This document shows, piece by piece, positions 1 to 5,007 of a stretch of 5,007 bases of DNA. The stretch covers positions 1 to 5,007 of the forward strand of contig JAIOPF010000345.1 of NCBI GenBank assembly GCA_021414045.1, written 5' to 3'. Below the pieces are notes generated by a model that was given only the letters and a program-made list of their open reading frames with translations, ran no database searches and was not told the DNA's origin. The position numbers and the translations under genes are program-made. This DNA is from Deltaproteobacteria bacterium (lineage in GTDB: Bacteria > UBA10199 > DSSB01). Numbering within the stretch: the first letter of the stretch is position 1; the number at the start of each line of letters is the position of its first letter.

Positions 1-330
1 GAGCTCGATGGCGCGCTCGGCGATGTTGACACCCAGGTCGCCCACTCGCTCGAGGTCGGCGACGATCTTGAGACCCAGCGTGATGAAACGCAGGTCCACG
101 GCCGTGGGTTGGCGCAGGGCCAAAAGCTTCAGGCAGAGCTCGTCGATTTCCAGTTCGAGCCGGTTGACCTGGTGGTCGCGGTCGATGCACTTATTCGCCA
201 GGTCGGTATCGCGACTCACAAGGGCCTGCATCGCATCCTTGATCAGCTCCTCGATGCGACCGCCCATGAGCAGCAGCTTTTCTTTCAGTTCGCGCAGCTC
301 CGCTTCGTACTGTTTGCTCGTATGTTCCAA
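1..330 (-). CDS. phoU: PhoU, phosphate signalling adaptor (3' end cut off by window edge)
   Basis: The first 110 codons of PhoU are visible, about half of the usual 215-240 residues; the frame stays open to position 1. PhoU is a cytoplasmic three-helix-bundle repeat protein that links Pst transporter status to PhoR and keeps the Pho regulon off when phosphate is ample. Diagnostic motifs are RQPTAVDLR (residues 73-81) and DLERVGD (92-98), which contains the ExxxD metal-binding signature (E94, D98). The N-terminal stretch with LLLMGG (19-24) lines up with the start of known PhoU proteins. The chosen start is TTG at 330, 2 bp after the pstB stop. An in-frame CTG at 336, overlapping that stop, is an alternative with closer spacing to the GGGAAGG at the end of pstB. 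No ATG is available before codon 22, which lies inside conserved sequence. The non-ATG start and tight spacing suggest translational coupling to pstB. Identity is firm; the exact start is less certain. Confidence 0.93.
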   Translation of the reverse strand, partial: MEHTSKQYEAELRELKEKLLLMGGRIEELIKDAMQALVSRDTDLANKCIDRDHQVNRLELEIDELCLKLLALRQPTAVDLRFITLGLKIVADLERVGDLGVNIAERAIEL

Positions 331-332
331 GT

Positions 333-1115
333 TCAGCCAAACCTTCCCGTGATGTAATCCTCGGTCAATTTTTCCGCAGGAGTGGTGAAAATCTTTTCCG
401 TCTCGTCGTATTCGATGATCTTACCCTTCATGAAGAAGGCCGTCGACCGAGAAACTCGCGCGGCCTGCTGCATGTTATGGGTAACGATCACGATGCAGTA
501 TTGGCTCTGCAGAGATTCGATGGTCTCCTCGATTTTCGCCGTGCCGATGGGATCCAGGGCGGAACAAGGCTCGTCCATCAGCAAGACTTCGGGATCGACG
601 GCCAGGGCGCGGGCGATGCAAAGGCGTTGCTGCTGGCCGCCGGAGAGTTCCATGGCGCTCTTGCTCAGCTTGTCCTTCACTTCGTTCCAAAGCGCGGCCT
701 TCTTCAGGCTGTTCTCGGCGATCTCCTCCAAGCGCCCGCGGTCGCTGACGCCGTGCAGTTTGGGGCCGAAGAGGACGTTTTCGAGGATGCTTTTCGGAAA
801 GGGGTTCGGCTTCTGGAACACCATGCCGACGCGGCGCCGCAACTCGACCAGGTTGACCGACTTTCCATAGACGCTGGCGTCGTCGATCAGCACGTCTCCC
901 TTGATGCGGATGTCGCTGGAGATCTCCCCAATGCGATTGATGGCCTTGATCAAGGTCGACTTTCCGCAACCGGAAGGGCCGATGATGGCGGTGACCTGCT
1001 TGTCGGGGATGCTCATCGAGACGTCGAAGAGGGCTTGTTCTTTCCCGTAGAAATACTGGAGTGACTTCACCTCGATCTTGCAAGGATCGGATTGTATGGC
1101 GGCGGCGGTATTCAT
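333..1115 (-). CDS. pstB: PstB, phosphate ABC transporter ATP-binding protein
   Basis: This 260-residue cytoplasmic ATPase, of normal PstB length, powers phosphate import by the PstSCAB complex. The whole ABC motif set is intact: Walker [10 protein letters not shown] (46-54), Q-loop Q101 within FQKPNPFP, signature LSGGQ (157-161), Walker B LLMDEP with catalytic E182 (178-183), D-loop SALD (185-188) and switch H213 in [14 protein letters not shown] and [12 protein letters not shown] are typical of PstB rather than ABC ATPases at large. The ATG at 1115 follows the pstA TAA by 1 bp. The only strong Shine-Dalgarno core nearby (GGAGG, 1132-1136) lies 16 nt upstream, farther than ideal, so reinitiation by ribosomes finishing pstA is likely. 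The next in-frame ATG, codon 34, would remove conserved sequence. Nothing looks degraded. Confidence 0.98.
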   Translation of the reverse strand: MNTAAAIQSDPCKIEVKSLQYFYGKEQALFDVSMSIPDKQVTAIIGPSGCGKSTLIKAINRIGEISSDIRIKGDVLIDDASVYGKSVNLVELRRRVGMVFQKPNPFPKSILENVLFGPKLHGVSDRGRLEEIAENSLKKAALWNEVKDKLSKSAMELSGGQQQRLCIARALAVDPEVLLMDEPCSALDPIGTAKIEETIESLQSQYCIVIVTHNMQQAARVSRSTAFFMKGKIIEYDETEKIFTTPAEKLTEDYITGRFG

Positions 1116-1116
1116 T

Positions 1117-2046
1117 TTATGCTCGGCGCAGCCTCCGTCGGAAGCGGATCCTCAGCAAGATCGCGCTCAGGTTGAGGCCGAAGGTGATGGACAATAGGAC
1201 CATCGCCGTCCCGTATTGGAGCGGGCGGGTCAGTTCGGGATTGGTCGATTGGGTCGCCATGATGAAGATGTGGTAGGCGAGTTCCATGAATTGGTCGAAG
1301 GGATTGATCATGGGGATCATCCCGAAAATTTTCGTCACCGGCAGTCGCGGCAAGAAATACGCCGCCCCCGTGAACAAGATGGGTGCCGTCTCCCCCGCCC
1401 CGCGGCTGATGCTGAGAATCGCTCCCGTCAGGATACCCGGAAGGGATTGCGGCAAAACCACGCGACGGATCATCTGCCAACGGGTCGCACCCAGTCCGTA
1501 GGCCGCTTCGCGGTGACTCAAGGGCACCGCCTTCAGGGCCTCCTCGGTGGAAACGATGATGACGGGAAGCACCAGGATAGCCAAGGTCGCCGAGGCCCAA
1601 AGCAAGGCCGGTTGCCCGAAGAGCAAACCCGTATGCAGCACCTTATCCAGGTTCCTACCCACGAAGAGAATGAAGAACCCCACGCCGAAGAGCCCGAAGA
1701 CGATGGAAGGAACTCCCGCGAGATTATTGATCGCGGCGCGAATGACGCGGGCGGCGCGTCCTCGATTCGCGTATTCATTCAGGTAGACGGCCGCCGCGAC
1801 TCCCAAAGGCAAGGCCATGACGATCATGAGCAGAGTGATCGCAAGCGTCCCGAAAATGGCGGGGAATATCCCGCCATGGGTCATCCCTTGGCTGGGCGCG
1901 GTGCTGAGAAACTCCCAACTGATGGTCTTGGCCCCCTTGGAAAAAATAAATCCCAGGATCACGACGACCAAACCGCAAACCAGGAGGGCGCAACCGCGGC
2001 AAAGGCCCTCGAAGAAAAATCCGACGATGGCGCGCCCTCGCTTCAC
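1117..2046 (-). CDS. pstA: PstA, phosphate ABC transporter permease
   Basis: This 309-residue inner-membrane protein is one half of the phosphate channel and pairs with PstC. About six hydrophobic helices are visible, near residues 16-36, 61-88, 106-130, 147-165, 205-230 and 281-299. The EAA loop that docks onto PstB spans about 168-199 and includes YGLGATRW (183-190). The [10 protein letters not shown] segment (58-67) and [12 protein letters not shown] (110-121) are typical of PstA. The C-terminus ends in an Arg-rich cytoplasmic tail. The start is GTG at 2046, overlapping the pstC stop as GTGA. A GGAGG at 2055-2059, 8 nt upstream, supports it well. The overlap suggests coupled 1:1 synthesis with PstC, matching the heterodimer. 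Confidence 0.97.
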   Translation of the reverse strand: MKRGRAIVGFFFEGLCRGCALLVCGLVVVILGFIFSKGAKTISWEFLSTAPSQGMTHGGIFPAIFGTLAITLLMIVMALPLGVAAAVYLNEYANRGRAARVIRAAINNLAGVPSIVFGLFGVGFFILFVGRNLDKVLHTGLLFGQPALLWASATLAILVLPVIIVSTEEALKAVPLSHREAAYGLGATRWQMIRRVVLPQSLPGILTGAILSISRGAGETAPILFTGAAYFLPRLPVTKIFGMIPMINPFDQFMELAYHIFIMATQSTNPELTRPLQYGTAMVLLSITFGLNLSAILLRIRFRRRLRRA

Positions 2047-3065
2047 AGTCTCAACCTCCGGCGCATCCGTTCCACGACGACTTCCGAGATCAAGTTGATG
2101 AAGAAGGTGATGGTGAAGAGCACCGAGCCGACGAAGAAGAGCGCATAGTAGATCTCGCTGCCCTGGGCGGAGGATCCCAGTTCGGAGGCGATGGTGGCCG
2201 TCATGGTTCTCACGCTGGAAAAGATATTCCCGGTGAACAGAGCGGCGTTGCCGGTGGCCATCAAGACGATCATCGTCTCGCCCAAGGCACGCCCCATTCC
2301 GAGCAGGATGGAAGCCGAAATCCCGGAAACCCCGGCGGGCAGGATGACCTTGCTCAAGGTTTCCCAGCGGGTGGCGCCAAGCCCGTAACTCGCCTCGCGC
2401 AACTCGTTGGGCACCGCGCGGAGCGCATCCTCGGTCATGCTGGCGATGACAGGGATGATCACCAGGGAGACTCCGAGGGCGCCGACGAAGGCGTTAAGCC
2501 GGAAATGCGTGTGGAAGAAATTCTGCACCAGGGTGGCCAGGACGCTCAAGGCCAAGAAACCGATCACCACCGTCGGGATGCCGGCCAGCAGCTCGACGAT
2601 GGGCTTGAGGATTTCCCGCGTTCGTTGCGAAGCCAGTTCCGCCAGGTAAACCCCGCATCCAATCCCGATGAGCGTGGAAAAAAACGTCGCGGGCAAGGCC
2701 ACGAGGAAGCTGCCGGACAAGAGCGGCAAGAGGGAATACTTCGGCGTGTTGCTGAGGGGTTGCCAGACGAAGGAAAAGACCTCGCGGCCGTCGAAATCCA
2801 GGGTCTTGTTCCCAATCCACTGCATGGGCTTGATCGTCTGCAGGGCATGAAATCCCTCTTTGAAGAGGAAAAGAAAAATCAAGCCGATCAAAACAATCGC
2901 CAAATAGCCGTTCACGGCCAGGAATACATGGATGGCCCCCTCACGGAACCGTTGGCGCCAATGGAAATCCCGAAGGCCGTGATTCTCCCTGCGGGAGGCG
3001 CGCGGAGAAGGTTCCTTCAAGTTGGAGGACTGGGCCACCAAGGGTTTTTGAACCAATTGCTCCAT
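2043..3065 (-). CDS. pstC: PstC, phosphate ABC transporter permease
   Basis: This is the partner permease of PstA, 340 residues from the ATG at 3065. A hydrophilic, charged cytoplasmic N-terminus of about 45 residues makes it slightly long for the family. Hydrophobic helices follow near 47-68, 112-142, 155-179, 192-210, 244-270 and 303-327. The region between the first two carries WQPLSNT (101-107) and would be periplasmic. The EAA loop for PstB contact is at about 212-243 and includes YGLGATRW (227-234), the same octapeptide as in PstA. MGRALGET (257-264) is characteristic of PstC. An in-frame TTG at 3074, directly after the pstS TAA, would add three residues. I prefer the ATG, but neither start has a good Shine-Dalgarno sequence, so translation probably depends on ribosomes leaving pstS. 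Confidence 0.96.
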   Translation of the reverse strand: MEQLVQKPLVAQSSNLKEPSPRASRRENHGLRDFHWRQRFREGAIHVFLAVNGYLAIVLIGLIFLFLFKEGFHALQTIKPMQWIGNKTLDFDGREVFSFVWQPLSNTPKYSLLPLLSGSFLVALPATFFSTLIGIGCGVYLAELASQRTREILKPIVELLAGIPTVVIGFLALSVLATLVQNFFHTHFRLNAFVGALGVSLVIIPVIASMTEDALRAVPNELREASYGLGATRWETLSKVILPAGVSGISASILLGMGRALGETMIVLMATGNAALFTGNIFSSVRTMTATIASELGSSAQGSEIYYALFFVGSVLFTITFFINLISEVVVERMRRRLRL

Positions 3066-3074
3066 ACGATCCAA

Positions 3075-4034
3075 TTATTTCACGGCGTTCGCCGTCGCCG
3101 AGCCTTGATCCTTCAGAGTCACATAACCCACTTCCGTCACGACCTTTTGCCCGAGATCCGAAAGCATCCAATCCACGTAAGCCTTGATCTCGGGGCTGGA
3201 AGCGCCGAGGGTGTAGACGAAGAGATTTCGCGAAATCGGGTACTGCAGGCTGCGAATCTGTGAAGCGTTCGGTTTGCCGTCGGCACCCACCGGGCTGATC
3301 GCCTCGGAGGCGTCGTCCTTCTTGATCGCCAGGACTTTCAGCTCGGGACGATTTTCAAAATAAGAGACTCCGCCGTAGCCGATGCCGTTCGGATCCTTGG
3401 AGACCGCTTCGGCCACGGCGCCGGTGCCCGGCATGGTCTGGCAATCCGGGGCATAATCGCGGTCGACCAACACGTGTTCTTTAAAGAAGACGTAGGTTCC
3501 GCTGTTCGCTTCGCGGCAATAACGCAAAATCTTCTGGTCGGGGCCGCCGACTTCCTTCCAGTTGTTGAAATGGCCCGTGTAGATCCCCATCAACTGCTGC
3601 AGGGTCAAGTTCTGCAAGGGACTGTTGTGATTCACGACGACGGCCAGCCCGTCGAAAGCCACCTTGAATTCCTGGATGTCCTTGCCCTGTTCCTTGGCCT
3701 TTTGCATTTCCTCCGCCTTGATGGGGCGGCTGGAGTTCGCGAGGTTGGTGGTGCCGTTGAGCAATGCCGCGATCCCAGTGCCACTTCCACCGCCGGTTAC
3801 CTGGATGGTCACGTCGGGGTGTTCCTTCATGTAGGTCTCGGCCCAGCGCTGGCCCAGGACCACCATCGTGTCGGAACCTTTCACCGTGATGTTGTTCGAA
3901 GCGGGCGCCGGAGCTGGCGCCGCGGGCGAGACGTTCTTGGCCTCGGGGGCTTTGGAAGAATCGCTGCAGGCAGCCGTCGCGAGCAGGCATGCGGCCATGG
4001 AAAGGGGAGCGAGGAGACGCAAGAATGATTTCAT
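3075..4034 (-). CDS. pstS: PstS, phosphate-binding lipoprotein of the Pst transporter
   Basis: PstS captures phosphate outside the inner membrane and hands it to PstC/PstA. From ATG 4034 it has 319 residues. The N-terminus is a lipoprotein signal: KSFLR, a hydrophobic run, then ATAAC with C23 as the probable lipidated residue; C16 in MAAC is a weaker alternative. An Ala/Pro-rich linker (36-46) precedes the binding domain, which starts near residue 48. Likely ligand loops are KGSDTM (52-57), GGGSGTGI (81-88), ANSSRPI (99-105), the REANSGTY segment (174-181) and GTGAV (203-207). These match the PBP_like_2 branch of PstS rather than the E. coli-type protein. A perfect AGGAGG six bases upstream fixes the start. 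The frame runs on to a TTG at 4076, but that start lacks an RBS and would put 14 residues, including several charged ones, ahead of the signal peptide. Being first in the operon suits the high PstS demand. Mature PstS has just two other cysteines (C173, C198). Confidence 0.96.
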   Translation of the reverse strand: MKSFLRLLAPLSMAACLLATAACSDSSKAPEAKNVSPAAPAPAPASNNITVKGSDTMVVLGQRWAETYMKEHPDVTIQVTGGGSGTGIAALLNGTTNLANSSRPIKAEEMQKAKEQGKDIQEFKVAFDGLAVVVNHNSPLQNLTLQQLMGIYTGHFNNWKEVGGPDQKILRYCREANSGTYVFFKEHVLVDRDYAPDCQTMPGTGAVAEAVSKDPNGIGYGGVSYFENRPELKVLAIKKDDASEAISPVGADGKPNASQIRSLQYPISRNLFVYTLGASSPEIKAYVDWMLSDLGQKVVTEVGYVTLKDQGSATANAVK

Positions 4035-4040
4035 GAAAAC

Positions 4041-4046
4041 CCTCCT
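4041..4046 (-). promoter_or_regulatory. Strong ribosome binding site of pstS
   Basis: On the minus strand AGGAGG lies 6 nt before the ATG at 4034. It is the strongest Shine-Dalgarno sequence I found in the window, and it decides the pstS start against the upstream in-frame TTG at 4076. A strong site on the first gene fits the expected excess of PstS over the membrane subunits. Confidence 0.9.
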
Positions 4047-4058
4047 AAGGGCTGAAAT

Positions 4059-4076
4059 GTGACGGTCGTGTGACAA
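4059..4076 (-). promoter_or_regulatory. Pho-box-like direct repeat upstream of pstS
   Basis: The minus strand reads TTGTCAC-ACGA-CCGTCAC, two 7-bp direct repeats (5 of 7 bases identical, sharing GTCAC) separated by 4 bp. This is the 7-4-7 architecture of the enterobacterial Pho box, whose repeat unit is close to CTGTCAT, bound by phosphorylated PhoB-family regulators. The placement before pstS and next to phoR supports the reading. The box ends 24 bp before the ATG and 12 bp before the Shine-Dalgarno sequence, closer than the usual activator geometry allows, so its exact role is open. No convincing -10/-35 pair could be named in the gap. Confidence 0.55.
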
Positions 4077-4163
4077 AGGCTTTTCGATTTCGCAACAAAG
4101 GTCTTGATGATTCGCTAGGCCTTATGGGGGGATTTCTGTGACATCGAAATGGCGGAGGGGTAA

Positions 4164-5007
4164 CTATTTCGGCAATACGGGCAAAGGCACGCGGAACCGG
4201 AAAGTCGAACCTCGCTCTTCCTGGCTTTCCACCTCGATTTCACCGCCCAAGAGTTGAACCAGGTGCTTCACGATGGCCAGGCCCAGTCCTGTGCTGCCTT
4301 CCTGGCGCGTGCGGGATTTATCGACGCGATAGAACCGCTCGAAGACCCTCTCGAGATGGGATTGGGCGATGCCTATGCCTTGGTCTTGCACTTCGAAGCA
4401 GGCGCTTCCCCCCTCGATTCGGCAGCTTAAAAGGATGGGCGTGCCGGTCTTGCCGTACTTAATGGCATTCTCCAGCAAATTATTCAGGATATGGGTCAAG
4501 GCCAATCGGTCCGCATAAAGGCTTAGGTTTTCCGGTTCCACCGAAACCTCGACCCACATGCCCTTTTTCTTCAGGAGGGCGTCATGGAGGTCGACGATTT
4601 CGCCGAACAATTCCGGGGCCTTGAAGTTTTCCGGCCTCAGGACGAACTGCTGGCTCTCGATCTCGCTTAAGCGCAGCAGGTCCTCGACCAGTTTGCCGAG
4701 GCGCTTGGTGTTGGAATCGATGATACCGAGGAAGTTCTTCGCCTGTTCGTTGTTCCCGGGCGCGTCAAGCAGGGTTTCGACATAGCCTTGGATGGATGTG
4801 AGCGGGGTCTTGAGTTCATGCGAGACGTTGGCGACGAAATCGCGGCGCACCCGTTCGAGCCGTCTGAGGTTCGTGATGTCATACATGACGATGATGGCGC
4901 CCAAGGGTTCCGCTTGTCCCGAGAAAGGCGTCGCCTGCACCATCAGAAAACGTTCCTGCCCCTCGCGAAGCACCCGCAGCTCGCGCTTCTCCACTTGCTG
5001 TCCCCGC
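4164..5007 (-). CDS. phoR: PhoR-like phosphate sensor histidine kinase (5' end cut off by window edge)
   Basis: The last 280 codons of a membrane-linked sensor kinase are visible; the frame is open to the window edge, so the GTG at 4994 is an internal valine rather than a start. The fragment opens with the end of a PAS-type domain (about residues 1-45, with GAIIVMYDIT). HisKA follows, its phosphoacceptor H63 in NVSHELKTPL (CAT codon at 4818-4820). The HATPase_c domain has an N box NNLLENAIKYG (175-185), G1 DQGIGI (208-213), F box VFERFYRVDKSR (221-232) and G2 GSTGLGLAI (237-245). All catalytic motifs are intact. The PAS-HisKA-HATPase order is shared by PhoR, and the pstSCAB-phoU cluster downstream argues for that assignment over other kinases. 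It would phosphorylate a PhoB/PhoP-type regulator, presumably encoded upstream beyond 5007. The N-terminal membrane segments are not visible. Confidence 0.88.
   Translation of the reverse strand, partial: RGQQVEKRELRVLREGQERFLMVQATPFSGQAEPLGAIIVMYDITNLRRLERVRRDFVANVSHELKTPLTSIQGYVETLLDAPGNNEQAKNFLGIIDSNTKRLGKLVEDLLRLSEIESQQFVLRPENFKAPELFGEIVDLHDALLKKKGMWVEVSVEPENLSLYADRLALTHILNNLLENAIKYGKTGTPILLSCRIEGGSACFEVQDQGIGIAQSHLERVFERFYRVDKSRTRQEGSTGLGLAIVKHLVQLLGGEIEVESQEERGSTFRFRVPLPVLPK

Larger units (their letters stand above)
4035..4163 (-). other. phoR-pstS intergenic region
   Basis: These 129 bp are the only sizeable non-coding gap in the window. They hold the pstS RBS and the Pho-box-like repeat. 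A third GTCAC on the same strand (4138-4142, in ATGTCACAG) and a CTTTGTTG (4093-4100), exactly 22 bp before the CTTTGTCA of the box, are weaker candidate half-sites. I see no GC-rich hairpin followed by a T-run, so there is no evident intrinsic terminator after phoR and read-through into pstS is possible. Confidence 0.6.

Noticed and set aside
477..1064. A 195-codon plus-strand frame opposite pstB, and a 202-codon minus-strand frame in another phase at 475-1083.
   Set aside because: Both overlap pstB, whose ABC motifs are complete. The alternative products are low-complexity and have no family signature.
1216..2148. A 310-codon open frame on the plus strand, antisense to pstA.
   Set aside because: It is the complement of an intact, motif-complete pstA. 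Its product is a hydrophilic, Arg/Gly/Asp/Gln-rich string, as expected when codons for membrane helices are read backwards in GC-rich DNA. No domain or RBS supports it.
2505..3263. A 252-codon open frame on the plus strand across pstC and the end of pstS.
   Set aside because: It crosses two real genes in antisense, has biased composition and shows no recognisable motif. It is a GC-driven shadow frame.
3474..4028. A 184-codon plus-strand frame opposite pstS.
   Set aside because: It is antisense to the conserved phosphate-binding domain and has no independent support.
4035..4076. An extended pstS N-terminus starting at TTG 4076.
   Set aside because: The extension has no Shine-Dalgarno sequence, overlaps the Pho-box-like repeat and would put 14 mostly polar residues ahead of a good lipoprotein signal, whereas ATG 4034 has an ideal AGGAGG.
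4035..4163. A rho-independent terminator after phoR or a sigma-70 promoter for pstS.
   Set aside because: No stable stem with a T-run is visible. TTGTCA (4071-4076) resembles a -35, but no acceptable -10 lies 16-18 bp downstream. CATAAG (4121-4126) could be a -10 but lacks a good -35.
1..5007. CRISPR array, insertion sequence, tRNA or rRNA, attachment site, or an undescribed defence or mobile system.
   Set aside because: The window is almost entirely filled by six conserved pho/pst genes. I found no repeat-spacer periodicity, terminal inverted repeats or RNA-gene signatures.

Overview
The window carries one co-directional cluster, all on the minus strand, for high-affinity phosphate uptake and phosphate sensing. 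In transcription order it reads phoR (5' end outside the window), pstS, pstC, pstA, pstB, then phoU (3' end outside the window). Each product is identified from its own conserved motifs: the H, N, G1, F and G2 boxes of a histidine kinase; a lipoprotein signal and phosphate-binding loops in PstS; EAA loops in the two permeases; the full ABC ATPase motif set in PstB; and the RQPTA and ExxxD motifs of PhoU.

Layout from high to low coordinate: the phoR 3' portion (4164-5007); a 129-bp gap holding the pstS ribosome binding site and a Pho-box-like direct repeat (4035-4163); then pstS (3075-4034), pstC (2043-3065), pstA (1117-2046), pstB (333-1115) and phoU (1-330). From pstS onward the genes are almost gapless: 9 bp or less between pstS and pstC, a 4-bp GTGA overlap between pstC and pstA, 1 bp between pstA and pstB, and 2 bp between pstB and phoU. 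This implies one transcript with translational coupling. No gap of 300 bases or more lacks a gene.

Working model, from the known family: PstS binds phosphate outside the inner membrane and delivers it to the PstC/PstA channel. PstB drives import by ATP hydrolysis. PhoU relays transporter status to the sensor kinase PhoR, which would phosphorylate a PhoB/PhoP-type regulator, probably encoded just beyond position 5007.

The sequence is moderately GC-rich (roughly high 50s percent by eye). A lipoprotein PstS with Ser after the lipid cysteine, together with PhoR and PhoU, suggests a Gram-negative bacterium. I cannot assign a lineage from the sequence alone. There is no sign of mobile elements, CRISPR, RNA genes or an undescribed system. 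The points worth a second look are the regulatory repeat before pstS, the start-codon choices, and a predicted cysteine pair in PstS.
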